A stretch of DNA of 64,000 nucleotides. It comes from Antedon mediterranea (Eukaryota; Echinodermata; Crinoidea; Comatulida; Antedonidae). The position numbers and the translations under genes were made by a program. The first letter of the stretch is position 1. Each line of letters opens with the position of its first letter. Shown here piece after piece: positions 11,401 to 23,290 of the stretch. Location: positions 29,501,795-29,565,794 of the forward strand of contig NC_092670.1 of assembly GCF_964355755.1 (NCBI RefSeq), given 5' to 3'. The notes below the pieces were generated by a model, which saw only the letters and a program-made list of their open reading frames with translations, was not told the origin of the DNA and did no database searches.

Positions 11401-12775
11401 AGGTCAAGTCTGGGGGTCACTTCATCACCCTAGATATTTCAAGTGTGTCCTATTACAAACACAAACTTTAATGGACTGTTTTGATAATAATTCAATGAAT
11501 ATCTGACAATGAATTACAAAAAGTCAAAAGTCAGTATTATAGTCAAATGGGATAAATACCAGAAATGCTTTGGGATTTGTAATTTTAGCATGTCCGGTCC
11601 TAATAGACTCTTTTCCAAGACGTTTTTTGGGTCTAGTAGCTGGAATCTATAAATTATAGTGGAGTTTCCATTTTCGCAAAACTGTCGTCCTTCGATACTA
11701 TAACTGCTGCTTGCTTTAGCTTCTGATTGAGTAGTCCTAATGGGACGTAGCGGGCTAGAGCAGCAGCGTGAAAATCTTAAAGAGTCAAAGCTTAAACAGA
11801 GTTTATAAATATATTGTTTTCAATATGCTGTAGCCATTTCAGTAAAATAGTGAATTTATGCTAGGTGCTATGATATGAAGAGAAATAAATGAATGAAATC
11901 AGATATGGATAAAGTCATTTCAAAATGTCATTCTTTTAATAAGCAAGATGATAGCAATATGATATGAATGGAAAGAGTACAGTAGTAAAGATAAATGTAT
12001 TCAAAGTTAGAGTGTAAATAATTGTAGGTGTAATCCGGTTTAAACTTGAATCTTGATATTTTGTTTGACGTCATAGTGACATTTGCAGAAATGATTTTAG
12101 GGACGAGTGTTAGTGTTAATAAAGAATTGACAGTTCTTGCTAGGATGTATCTTTTGTTATTTTGTGAGGCAGATCACTTCATTATGTTTGTGACGTTAGT
12201 ATTGCTGGTGAACGATAAGCCTAAGATTAATCTAGTAACTGATCGTCTAACCTCCATTCAAATCACTAACCTTATTAATTTCTAATAAACAGTTTTTAAA
12301 TTATTAATTAATTTTGTGCATGAATATGGGATTTTGATTATTTAATTATAATACTACAAAGTAGCAAGTTATATTCAACAGGCTTATACGAATAATCAGT
12401 ATTAAACAATAAAAGATAGAGGGTGTTGACCCATATTAACCCAATTTATATGCTTTATCCAATATACCGAAAGTTCACTAATCACTGCTATTACGAAAGT
12501 ACAATACATACATTTTCGACATTAATTATATCCTAATTACTGTCGAAAGAAATGCAATAATCATGTCCTTTTGTATAATTATAAAGAGTGAACTGGTAAA
12601 GCTAGGCCTATATAAGCTCTGATTCTTAAATTTAACCTACATTTTATGAATCAATTGCGTTTTAATGATAAAGCAATGGTATTTCTAAATAAGTGAATTT
12701 AATTAAAATCAATGATTCATGTATAATGGCTTATCATTGTTTGGGACAACACAACACATGTAAAAATTCAACGTA
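8493..12775. other. Long AT-rich interval without recognised genes
   Basis: No repeat boundary, splice-supported exon or known domain was found. Open frames at 9160-9420 (+, 86 codons), 9893-10123 (+) and 12046-12285 (+, 79 codons) resemble no known family, have no clear exon borders and are probably chance. Local poly-T and poly-A tracts occur, for example near 10262-10310. Confidence 0.45.
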
Positions 12776-12779
12776 AAAC

Positions 12780-13085
12780 TAAATCATACATCGCGAAGTA
12801 AAATCGGCTGTCGTCAATTCAAACAATTCATTGTCAAGTGAAATCATTTATTTTCAAGCCATGCATTGTCATGTGAAATCATTCATCGTCAAACAAAGCC
12901 ATTCATCGTAAAGTCAAATCGTTCGTCGTCAATTCAAACGATTTATCGCAAAATCATTTATCGTAAAGTCAAAACGTTCATTGCGAAACCAAACCCTTCA
13001 CAGTTAAGTCAATTTATCCATCACCAGACCAATCATCGTGAAACAAAATCATGAAGCTAGCTGTTTCATGACAAAGTCAAACCCA
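12780..13085. repeat. Diverged minisatellite of ATTCATCGTCAA-type units
   Basis: About 17 degenerate units of 16-18 bp built on AAATCATTCATCGTCAA, with variants such as AAAGTCAAATCGTTCGTCG. The 62-codon plus-strand frame here (12866-13054) is a repeat artefact. Confidence 0.8.
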
Positions 13086-13434
13086 TCACAAAAGATAAGA
13101 TCCCGTAAAACCTATGATCACAAAACCTAAGACCTAAGATTACCAATACTTCCCTTTTGCACCTGCCTTATTAGTTGGGGAGCCAGAAATAATTTGCCTG
13201 CACCCTCTAGTAACAAGGTTTTTTTTTTGCTTGCTTATATCAATACAAATACATTTTTTGCTGTTGGCCGAAAAAAAATTGGGATGATTGGTCAGTACAG
13301 GAGCCAAAAGGTCAATATGGTCAAAGTTAAGACTTTGCGTAACTTGGTAACCACTGGGTGTATTGGAATATATTTTTATATTTTTGTATATTTATATTTG
13401 TGACAAACTACTCAAAAGACCAATGTTTCTATTC

Positions 13435-13835
13435 ACTCTAATGGTCAAGAAATTGGCCATATGAATATCTCAGCAACCATTGGTCATAAAGTGATAAGTG
13501 TGGTCTCAAATTACTCGCAAAGTATATATTTATTATAATGTAATAAAAATCATAAAACTGTCAATAAACCCAACATTTTGACCTTTGACAAATAACCGGC
13601 ACAAACATTTTTGCTTGGGGCACACTTTTCATATCTCAGAAATTGTTGGGCGGATATGGTCGTATTTGGTGTCAAAATATTTCTATTTAATCTAATGGAC
13701 AACATTTGCCAAAAATGACCGTGAAACCTTATTTTTACCATTGGTCAAGAAAATGGCCATATCAATATCTCAGCCAACACTGAAAGTATAATTTTAGTCT
13801 CAAATTATTCACAAAGAATATATTTATATTAGCTC
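13435..13835. repeat. Diverged direct duplication, about 300-bp period
   Basis: The segment near 13440-13535 (ATGGTCAAGAAATTGGCC, then ATCTCAGC, GGTCTCAAATTACTC, AAGTATATATTTATTAT) recurs near 13738-13832 as TTGGTCAAGAAAATGGCC, ATCTCAGC, AGTCTCAAATTATTC, AAGAATATATTTATATT. The following sequence (GACCTTTGACAAATA / ACATTTAACCTATAG) is also related, so this is an old tandem duplication. Confidence 0.75.
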
Positions 13836-13909
13836 TAATACACAAAATGTTAAAAAAAACCCTTATTTTAACATTTAACCTATAGCTGGTACAAACCTTT
13901 TTTTGGGTA

Positions 13910-14005
13910 CGATTTAGCTAAGTTAGGAACGACTTGGCGATGAACGACTTGGGGATGAACGACTTGGGAACTTGGGGATGAATGACTTGGAGATGAACTG
14001 TATTT
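13910..14005. repeat. Short minisatellite GATGAACGACTTGGG
   Basis: Five or six units of about 14-16 bp containing GAACGACTTGG(G). It generates the serine/valine-rich minus-strand frame at 13880-14092, which is not a gene. Confidence 0.85.
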
Positions 14006-14176
14006 CAAAATGGGGAATATGTTAAATGTATTATCAAAAACAGCAAATTTTAGATGGAACTTTCTGTACAGGCAGGCTAGCTGTTTAGACAAGCAAAGTA
14101 GGAAACTGTTATGCTCTATGTATTTTTGACTGTGCTGAAACAGTCTGGTATAACTTTATTCCTTCAAAATAAACTC

Positions 14177-14627
14177 CAGTGGCCGTATTCACCAATCACA
14201 CTTAAGTGAGATATTTCCCTTAAATCCTAAGAATTTCCCTTAAATCAAGAAAATATTAAGGGTTTCACTTAAGTGGTATTCACAAATGGTTTAAAGTTAA
14301 GGGAAACCCTTAACTTTGTCTATTTTCCCCTTAACTTTTAAGGGACCTATGGGGTCCCTTAAAAGTTCCCTTAACTATTCAGTACCTTGGTTGTGCTGAC
14401 GATTCTGTATGTGCGAGTACTATGCCTACTTGCAGATAGCCTCAGTCTGGGCTAGGTAGAGATGCTAGGCCCTCTATTGGTCTGCCCACTAACCAGCCTA
14501 GGATTCATGTTTGGTTTGAGTAGCATTTAGACCTTTTTTGCTGATCCTCACTATACAAATTAGTCTATGCCTATATATTCATTTAATTGTTTTTGTTTTG
14601 ACTGCGATTATTTTCGTGGAAGCTGAA
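14177..14627 (+). mobile_element. End-deleted MITE (CAGTGGCCGTATTCACC family), copy A
   Basis: Starts with CAGTGGCCGTATTCACCAAT and matches the complete copy at 34055-35063 almost base for base for about 450 bp, including CTTAAGTGAGATATTTCCC, the AAGGGACCT/AGGTCCCTT hairpin-like block and GCTAGGTAGAGATGCTAGGC. It stops matching after TTCGTGGAAG near 14627, and no right TIR follows, so the right half is missing. Many copies of TTAAGGG/CCCTTAA give it strong self-pairing. It is non-coding. Confidence 0.88.
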
Positions 14628-15827
14628 TATTCATAGATTCCTTACATACTTTTCTTATGAGCATTGGCTTAAAATAGACTGTGTCAAAATATAAAAATCT
14701 ATTTTGAAAAAATCTAAAAAATCCTCATATCGGGTATTGGTTATGTTTATCTTTCTGTGACCTGTTTAATGAATAGATGGTAATTTATATTACGAAGTCT
14801 GGAAATGTTCTTACTATACTAGTTTATGTCATTTTAATTTCTTTGATTAAAACATGTAATCAATAATTGTGGAAATTAGTAGTCATAATGTTTGATCCCC
14901 TATATAATGGACGATGACAAGACTTGGGTTACATGAACTTGGTATGAACCTATAAGTAGATAAACAGCTCAATAGGTACATATTAAAAATCACTGTTTGG
15001 TTGCAAAATTTGCACAAAGGGATTCATAGAGCACAGTGGGAAAAGGATCCCATTATAGCTACATATTTTAGGTAAATTATGAACTTAACGTTCTATCCAA
15101 ATCACCGAGCAATTCTATACAAAAACATGTGACACAAATATAACCCTTGCCATGAAGCTAATATGCTCTCCTTTCAAGGAAGATCAGATGTGCAGACTGT
15201 ACTTTCTATGCTAATGCTTTGCAATCAAGACACAAAAGGAAATCATAATGAATCGGACATATACTAATGAAAAATAATAACCCACTTGACTCTGTTATTA
15301 AGATTCAGCGTTAGAAAACATAAGCAAAACTTTCATTCTATTATTTTAAGTGACGAAGACAAGATTAACTCGAAATACAAAACCGAATTCGAGCATTTTA
15401 AACACGTGTAGAAGGTGTGCCACGTGACTAAGAATTATACATGCCACATTACAATAGCGTATCTATATCTTACTCACATAAATGTCGATATAGGTACATT
15501 ACTACATCACATCCATCTAATCATACAATTTGCTACAATTTACAGCTTTCAGTTTCAGTACATTGTGTAGGCCTACGGGATTTTTTTGTAAACAAAAAAA
15601 AAATGTTTGGAAGACCGTGATAGCTCTAATATATAATATAGGCTACTAGGATTATTAAAAAAAAAAATCGAACTCTTTATTGCAATGCAGTACATTAATT
15701 TTATCTAAAGGTAATGCCCATTAAACAGTAGGCCTACAAACTATTAAGCCAAGTACAGTATGTATCAATTCGGTCATTTTTTTTCATTTGGCCCAGTTGT
15801 TTTAGCAAGACCACATAATTGTTGTTA
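14628..15827. other. Interval with no recognised feature
   Basis: AT-rich sequence, no supported gene. Contains a TAGGCCTA-like word near 15570 and two poly-A runs. Confidence 0.5.
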
Positions 15828-17281
15828 CTAGAGGGTGAGCTCGCTTCGCTCGCTCCCCCTCTAGGAAGTGTAGACGATGGTTCTCGGAATGACAATGTTC
15901 TCCTTGTACGTTTTCTGTCGGTTACCATTATTGAAAATGCTTGACATTTGTAAAACTAAACTACTCTGTTTCACAGTGTCTTAGATGATTAATAACATTT
16001 TAAAGTATAGTGTTTATTGTTTGGTAGGGCCCTTATAGGGCGGAGGTGGGGAGGCGCAGTTCGAGGGAGGTGCTTATTCGAGGGATATATGTAAATTTGT
16101 TGAGTTTTAACAATATGGTAACATTTATAATCTAATGAAATCCTCTAATAGAAATGAAAAGTGGTAAAACAGAATAAGAAATGCTTGGTAAATTGTAGAT
16201 AACAGTGCGATGAATTCTACTACAAATAGAATAATTGTGTTATTATAAATGTGGATGGACGTTTATTAGATAGTTGGGTTGGGGGGGGGGGGATTATTAT
16301 TCAAAGTGATGTTTTATTGGAGAGGCCTTTATTTATTCAAATAAATACCATCCTAATAATTATTAATACATTATTTAATTTAAACATCTTTTGAAACTAA
16401 CTGCCGTGACAGAGTGGGCCCAAGAAAGAAGACATTACGGCTTGCAACATGGGTAGACATCTAGATCCTAACGGGACACAAATAGCCTACAGTTAGTCCT
16501 GCCAGCTTACTCAATAAAACTCAGCTATCGGGATTTCAATCGATTAAAAAAAATGTCTTATCATCAAATCTCCCTTTGTAATTTTATAATTACTATTCCC
16601 CACAATATATTCCGATTCTTTATGGCGTATATTTAATTTGATCTTTATTAATTTGCAGTATAATTTTTATTTTTTAACTTACTGTACCTTCACACGCGCG
16701 GTCCGTTCCTAAAATAAACAAAAAACTGAAATGGCTATGACTAATGGCCAACTTCATGGACCATTTGTAAGAACATTATTTTTAATGAAAATGTCATCCA
16801 TATAAAATAAGTTTATAAATAAATAAATAAAAACTTAAGCTCCAGTCCTACTATCTGTTTTTTTCTTCCGTCTTCCAAAGGGACACTGTATTGATTGATG
16901 GAAAGTGCCTGTTTCCAGTCACCTTTAGGGTCAAATCTATTATTTTAACTGCTCCCTAGTGTATAAAAGAGAGAAAATAGTTGAAACCAGGTTGTTGCAA
17001 GGTGAATTCATCGTAAACCCGGAAATTACTTTGACCGCGAAGAATTGAAATTGAGTTGAAAATCTACTGTTGAAATCATAAATTTTGTTAAAAACCTCGT
17101 TATAATATCTTCCTAAGATAGAAATGTGGAACAATAGCGTCGAACTGAAAACTAATGTTATCAAATCTACGTTTCGCGGTACATCTTAGATAGATAAGGT
17201 AGGTATCCAAGGCGGAGATTTGTACCGAAGTTTTTCCATTGTGCTCGTCTATGTTAGAATTAACCATAATTTATATATAGA
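15828..17281 (-). mobile_element. Non-autonomous Helitron, copy 1 (complete)
   Basis: On the minus strand it begins A|TCTATATATAAATTATGG (17281 downward) and ends with a GC-rich hairpin followed by CTAG|T at 15828. A 5' TC, a 3' CTRR preceded by a hairpin, and insertion between A and T are the diagnostic structure of Helitrons. The hairpin stem is GAGGGGGAGC / GCTCACCCTC around a GAGCGAAGCGA-like loop, with one mismatch in this copy. A second full copy lies inverted at 29851-31216. No Rep/helicase is encoded, so it needed proteins supplied in trans. A 74-codon frame (16940-17164, minus) is shared with copy 2 at about 85% residue identity and the same length, but resembles nothing known. Confidence 0.92.
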
Positions 17282-17540
17282 TGCCATAAAAATAAATCAA
17301 TAATAAAACAGAATAACCTTACCAGATTTTCAATCAATGCTGTGGTTGACCGCCATTTTTAGACAAATTTATTACTGTAATATTTTTGGTTCGGCAAAAA
17401 TATGGTTATTTAGTTGGAATTCAGTGTTTTACATTAAAGTATGTTTACAATGTTAAATTGAAAAGTACGACCAGAGAACAACTTTGGTATTTACTCCATT
17501 CAATAGTTCTTGCCAGAAGTAATTATTCAAAAATCCTTAC

Positions 17541-17723
17541 CGAAATTAATTGACGAAGAATATGTAGAAGGACCCTATCTCTGACAACTTCTTGAACTTG
17601 ACTATCAATATCTGCCATTGTATCAGCATTACCAACTGTTGTTTGTAAAGCTAGGATCACTAAAGTCATAAATAAACCAGTCTGTAACATTCTGCAATTG
17701 CACATTTTCTATATTCCCAAGGC
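17541..17723 (-). CDS. Candidate first coding exon of a secreted protein or peptide precursor
   Basis: The best host-gene signal in the window. On the minus strand a pyrimidine-rich tract and TTTTAG (17725-17730) precede an exon with a short untranslated stretch. ATG lies at 17705, a second in-frame ATG five codons later, and a strong donor GTAAGG follows TCG at 17541/17540, phase 0. The 55 codons give MCNCRMLQTG, then a hydrophobic stretch LFMTLVILAL, a likely cleavage region TTVGNA, and an acidic-then-amphipathic segment with RVLLHILRQL. This is a classic signal peptide plus the start of a propeptide. Its size and layout recall small neuropeptide or hormone precursors with one intron in the propeptide, but no mature peptide is visible and no family is claimed. 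The downstream exon should lie at lower coordinates, where Helitron copy 1 begins only about 260 bp away, so that Helitron probably sits in the intron. Confidence 0.5.
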
Positions 17724-17748
17724 CTAAAAGAAAACAGACAACAAACAC

Positions 17749-18617
17749 AGGTGTCTAGAAATATCTAGAAAAGTCAGATCTCAGATATATCTGACTTTTC
17801 TAGATCAAGAAAACTCAGATATCTGACTTTTCTAGATCTAGAAAAATCAGATATCAAGATCTGAGTTTTCTAGTTCCAAAATGGAACTAGAAAACCCAGA
17901 TCATCAAATGGATCGTTCCATTATTAATAGAGGGTAGCTTGTTTGAAATACTATAGTATTATACGTTTTCTTACTAATATTAATAATTATTGTAACTTGT
18001 AGTAGCAGCCTACGACTTAAATCATAAAGAAATACAGTATACACCTTTTAAAATGTAGGCTTAGCATTTAGGCCTAGCCTATCTAAGCAAACTCAATTAA
18101 GGCTCAACGTGTGGGCGCTATCGCTAGAAGTGGTCAACTCGTACCAAAAATAACTCGTACCTATTCCCAACTTGGCTAACTCGTACCTCAACCAACTCGT
18201 ACCCACACCAACTCGTACATACCTATTATATACATATTATATCTTATTGTGGTTACCATTATAACAAATGTACGATTGATTGAATAAAGTTCACAAAGTT
18301 CACCTAATTTTTAAGCCTACATTTTAACGGTAACGTGCACTGTATTTTCTTTATGATTTAAGCTTTAGGCCGGCTGTAGGTCTTTCTCTTTTCTTTGCTT
18401 CTACATGTTACAATATTAGTACACAGTAATCAATTTTAATAATACTCTAGTATTTCAAATGACCTACCTTTTTTAAATTCCTGACCATAGAAATCTCAGA
18501 TATTAATTTCTGAGTTTTCTAGATCTGGAAAAGTCAGATATCTGAGTTTTCTAGACCCAGAAAAGTCAGATATCTGAGAAAACTCAGATATATCTGAGAT
18601 CTATCTGAGTTTTCTAC
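17749..18617. repeat. Palindrome-rich element with two arrays of CTAGAAAAGTCAGATATC units
   Basis: Two clusters, 17749-17903 and 18485-18617, consist of head-to-head copies of CTAGAAAAGTCAGATA and its reverse complement, each able to fold into long hairpins. They flank about 580 bp of other sequence, including the ACTCGTACC minisatellite. Paired inverted arrays suggest a foldback-like element, but exact ends and a target duplication were not found. Confidence 0.7.
18130..18222. repeat. Minisatellite AACTCGTACC
   Basis: Five to six copies of AACTCGTACC separated by 4-9 bp spacers, inside the 17749-18617 element. Confidence 0.85.
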
Positions 18618-19723
18618 CCTTGAAACACAGTTAAGTTAAACACAAAAAGAGAATCTCTAAACCACGGCAACAACTTTAGACTCGTCACAGAAAAGTTCCC
18701 TTTGTCAAGCGAACCTCCTTGTGTTGACAATCTATTCATAGATAAATCCAAAACATTGTAGTTTTTGTAAATGGTCCAATGAGTAAACAATACGAAGCAA
18801 ATTTTAAAAATGTAATATTATTTTTAAATACTATTACATTTAAAAATCATTTTAAAATCAGATGTGCATTTTCTTAGCCCATGAACGCCACTAGACCCGA
18901 AGCTTATAATTGAAGTAGAATTAAGATAAATGTCACTAATGTACACTATTAATGTTTATTGATTTATAATTAATAATTTACACAGTGTAAAAGTGTATTA
19001 TATTTTTATGAACACTAATACACTAATAGTGTTATTAATTTAATTAAACAAACTATCACCACAAAATACTAGAAATCTATTACGTCATCGTGTCATGAAA
19101 GGCAAATTGAAATACACTTTATGTGACTGCAATAAAAATGTAGGCTAATAAAATCCAACTAGAAATATCGTTTACGCGGTAATTTTATAGCAATTCCTTT
19201 TGTTCGATTATGTCCCATTAAGTTTAACAATCGAATATATATATTTCTGTTAACATGTTTTTCAGCATTAATGATAACGTTTTGGTTGTTTGTGTTTGAA
19301 CTATGATGCTAAGTTCAATTTTAGTAGTTGAGGAAACAGGTGAACATTTCCGGGTAAAGATACTTCTATTGTTTGTTTATTAGGGTACATTATTCCTTCT
19401 AGAAAAAAGCAAGGTTAACGACAACATTATACACTTGAGTCTGAAAGTGAGTGAGCAGCTTAAAATTTCCAAATGTAATAAGTTTATGAATTAGCTGTAT
19501 TCACAGTATTCTGAAAAACCTTAAGTCAGATTCGAGATGAAATTGATTATAATTACAACAGAAAATATTGTAAAGGCACATTATCATTAACAATTTTTAA
19601 AAAAAGTGGGGGAGAAAAAAAAGCATTGAAGGTGTAAAACATTTCCGTGTGTGACATTTTCAAGGTAAATAATGTTTAAGTTGTTTCTTAGAAAGTAATA
19701 TTTGTAACATACTGCCACTACTT
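18618..19723. other. Interval with no recognised gene
   Basis: AT-rich; near 18935-19030 there are loosely palindromic CACTAATG / ACACTAATA words but no defined element. Confidence 0.45.
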
Positions 19724-19846
19724 TTTTAGTCGCGTGCGCGTGCAAACGCGACTCTAAAGATCACTATGTCGGTCGGTCGGTCGGTTGGTCGGTTAACACT
19801 AACTCAAATTTGAGCACGCGACTGGCGCCATGTATATGGCCTTGTT
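19724..19846 (-). repeat. Dispersed GTCGCGTGC/CCGA repeat, copy 2 (long form)
   Basis: The most complete copy. It has TTTTAGTCGCGTGCGCGTGC at one side and GAGCACGCGACT at the other, an AGTCGCGTGC inverted pair enclosing the CGGT tract, and the ATATGGCCTTGTT end. Confidence 0.88.
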
Positions 19847-20029
19847 TTCTTTCTAAACACTCAATGTGATTTCAAATTACAACATTAAATCTCATAAAGG
19901 AACATCAAGTCAATGTGAAAACATACCTAAATACAGTTTTGTTGCTGTAAATATGAGCAAATTAAACATAGTTTTAACACTTTCATTTACTTAGATTCAA
20001 TTTGACAGAAATTGAAATATTGTTTGTTT

Positions 20030-20235
20030 CTTTATTTCCATTCACAATAAAACATAAACATACATAAATATTCATTACAAACACGAAATAATGGAAAGGG
20101 GGAATCTCTGAAGCACAGCTTGTAAGTAGAAACCCCCTGTTACAAAATAGTATATATAAATAGAAATATTAAAAAAGACACAAGGGCATAGGCAAACAAA
20201 ATGTAACTTTTAAGAAAAAATGCAAACAATTCTTT
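20030..20235 (-). repeat. Probable LINE 3' end (untranslated tail)
   Basis: On the minus strand this reads as a LINE-like 3' UTR: CAGGGGGTTTCTACTTACAA, then GAGATTCCCCCTTTCC, TTATGTTTTATTGTGAATGG and a terminal AAATAAAGAAACAAACAA. The AATAAA-like signal with an A-rich end fits a 5'-truncated insertion. No coding part is left, so the family is unknown. Confidence 0.5.
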
Positions 20236-21162
20236 TTTTGTCATTGTAACCGAGAGTACAGTATTTATAATTTACGGTAGCTCTAGCGGATTATGTAGGG
20301 TGGGTGCTTTATTTGATTCCGTAATCTTCAACCATCATAATTATGATGTTTATTATTCACCTATTCGTATCTGATGATATGAGTTTTGCTAAGATTGTGA
20401 ACGAATTTTGAGGAAGCACGTCATCAATTATCTTGTATTTCCTAAGGGTTCTCAATATAATAATTATTTTGGTCTGTAACAATAGACGCATTGTAATCTG
20501 ACAAGTCCGAAGTGTGTGATGTCAGTCCTCTAGGAAATGATTATCCATTTCGGCATATTAAAATCAAACAAATTGAGATATCACTGTTTTAATAACATAT
20601 ACTTCCGAGATGTAGCTACTTATTATATTTTTTAACCTAACGATACAATTATAAGTATTGGAATGTATATATGACAATTACGAAGAGTTATGTTCGTTAA
20701 CGTTGATATGGACCAATACTATAACTGCACTTGAGACCAACAACTTTACGTCTATTCAAAAAGACAAACAGTGATCCAATCTGCGATTAACGTCATTAAA
20801 ATGCGAATTGCGCATTCCACACCCAATCCTATCATTAATAAACTAAATGTATAAATTACTTTCATAATCATTTTGCACGACTATCCTATGCAATGTATTA
20901 TTATAGAATGATTATTGTAATTCAACTTTAGATATCTCATTTTCATCATTAATACTACCGGTAATACTATGGTACCAAGAGAATACTGTACCGTTATTAT
21001 TTTTTATCCACTTTAAATTATATAGGAAATTGAAATTCTAAAGTGATAATTATCAAGGATAGTTGACATTGTTGCTGTAGAAGGTGTCAACTTAATATTA
21101 TTATAGGTTTCAAAGAAATCAATCATGTAATTCTATTTTGTGTAGCTAATGTTTAGCTGTTC
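20236..21162. other. Interval with no recognised feature
   Basis: AT-rich, nothing supported. Confidence 0.5.
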
Positions 21163-21250
21163 AAAATAAGGCCATATACATGGCTGCAGTCGCGTGCTCA
21201 AATTTGACCGATCGACCGACCGACCAACATAGTGAGCTGTAGAGTCGCTA
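21163..21250 (+). repeat. Dispersed GTCGCGTGC/CCGA repeat, copy 3
   Basis: AATAAGGCCATATACATGGC, CAGTCGCGTGCTCAAATTTG, a short CCGA tract, then GTGAGCTGTAGAGTCGC. The TTAGTGTTTA block is missing. Confidence 0.85.
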
Positions 21251-21759
21251 TAAATAATCGATAAAAATTGATCTGATCTGATTGCCCTCGTAGTTAGGTG
21301 GTTAAATTTTAAGTACAGTACGGTATATCTTTTGAATGCAGTGTATTTCACGTCCCGGCTTTCTCATTAATCACACGTAAATGGCTATAGACACGTTCGA
21401 CTAAGTATTATAATAACATTAGTATGACATAATAATGAGTTAATCGGCATTTATGAGTATTAATAGTAGACGAGATACTGCACTATCATGTCAGTTTCTA
21501 GCAGCACCAAGTGGTAACCTCATTGATGTATTTTTTTTGTCTAATAAGAAAGGCCCGGTCTCAGTTTCTATTCTATTTATTAAAACAGAGATAAAATAGA
21601 AATATAAAATACAGTAATATAATTATAAGGAAAGACAATATGTTTTTGATGGAGCACAGTGAAGTTACATTTTTACTACAGCAATTATAGGCGTGTTAAT
21701 TGCAATTAAATGAATAATAACTAATAATTGTCTGGCCTTTATATGCATGTCACAATGTA

Positions 21760-21905
21760 GATCCAGCGGGGCTAAATTCCACGAGGGGTGGGGGCTGGGG
21801 GATATGCGAGCAACGCGAGCATCACTAGGCTAAGGGCCAAGGGTCCCAGTGGGGGTCCAGAGGGCCTTTCCCCTGGAAGCAACTCGTTCTAGCGCAATTT
21901 GAGGC
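21760..21905. other. GC-rich island
   Basis: An unusually G-rich patch with GAGGGGTGGGGGCTGGGGG and GGGTCCCAGTGGGGGTCC, against an AT-rich background. It is non-coding as far as can be read and is probably part of an unrecognised repeat. Confidence 0.5.
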
Positions 21906-22149
21906 TGTTTTAATAAGGTAGGGTAATTATGGTACATAAAATTAAAAACTGTGTGAAAAACGAGGTCCGATGCGATGACTGTTTAAATCCATTCTTTCAA
22001 TTTTAAAAATGAAGTGACCTTTAAAGTTCAATATGCCTATCATAGAAAATATCCGCGAACGTAAAACGTACCCACGGGCCAAGAGGTATATCGTTAATCG
22101 CAGAGACGTATAGTTGCTGTCTGGGGGTGCTAAAATTGTAAATGCGCGA

Positions 22150-22745
22150 GACTAACACACATGGGCTGATCTGTAAGAAAATGTTGAAAAATAGAGCTGC
22201 TAGGTCCCCGGAAATTGCAATTATACATACCAAATTACAAGTCTACAGAGAACCAGCCCACCAAGGTTGGGAATGAGCTAAGAATATTTAGAAAAATAGA
22301 GTTGCTAGGTCTCCGCGGTTGGAGTATAGTGCTTCGAAATATGAAAAAAATATATATGTCTCCAAAACCAGCCCTACCAGTAGGGCTGAGCTGCTAAGAA
22401 AATTGGAAAAAATATAACTGTAGGTCCCTTGAAATTGTACTTATAGGCCTATAGGCCCTATTGATAAATTAAAGGAAATTATAAGTCTACAGGACCAGCT
22501 CGCCATGGATGGTTGAGTTGAGCTAAGAAAATTATGAAAAATTGAGCTCCTAGGTCCCTGCAAAATGCAGTTTACATGAAACGAAATTATAGGTCTTCAG
22601 GACCAGCCCACCATGGTCCCCAGACAATGCACTGACTGTAATATACTTCGAAATGTTTAAGTATCCATGACCAGTTCTATAGTTGGGACTGAGCAAATTT
22701 GAAAAGTAGGGCTGCAGGTCTACAAAAATCACACTTATACTTTAA
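22150..22745. repeat. Diverged tandem repeat, units about 105-190 bp
   Basis: Four to five degenerate units sharing the order GCTAGGTCCC, AAATTGCA, AAATTA(C/T)AAGTCTACAG, GACCAGCCC(A/T)CCA, TGAGCTAAGAAAAT and AAAAAT(A/T)GAGCT. Start points fall near 22190, 22300, 22415 and 22548. The small frames here (22021-22233, 22215-22397, 22550-22732) are repeat products. Confidence 0.8.
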
Positions 22746-23185
22746 AAAAAATCAGACCTAACGGCCTAAAAAGGTGGCCCTTTTTGCCTTTTATTTGGAG
22801 GGGAATGCGTCCGCAAGCGTAGACCATTTCGCCACCACACTGTGTAGACCTAAGTATAGTGCGTGTTTGTATATGCATAACCATGAGCGTATCGAATTGA
22901 GAGTTGCTACTATGGCCACATTAATTGGTCCCCCTACAGGGATTGTGACGAAGCTCCTGATACGGTAACATTGGAGTTTGACTTTTATTTTGTGTTCTTT
23001 TTCACTTTCGCTGAAAACATGAACAATTTTGCATATATAACAATTATTTTTTCCAACCACGGATTTACGTGAAATAGGACAAGGCCTACGATAGTAGTAT
23101 CTATAGAGTTTATAACGCTAGCACTGTGTGGATTAACAAACGTTATTCATGTGTTTGACACAGCCAATGAACAGACACGATTACG

Positions 23186-23290
23186 AACAAGGCCATATAC
23201 ATGGCGTGCTCAAATTAGAGTTAGTGTTTACCGACCAACCGACCGACCGACATAGTAAGCTCTAGATTCGCATTTGCACGCGTCTAAAAA
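23186..23290 (+). repeat. Dispersed GTCGCGTGC/CCGA repeat, copy 4
   Basis: AACAAGGCCATATACATGGC, GTGCTCAAATTAGAGTTAG, an ACCGACCAACCGACCGACC tract, and the end TTGCACGCGTCTAAAAA. The CTGCAGTCGC block is deleted. Confidence 0.85.
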
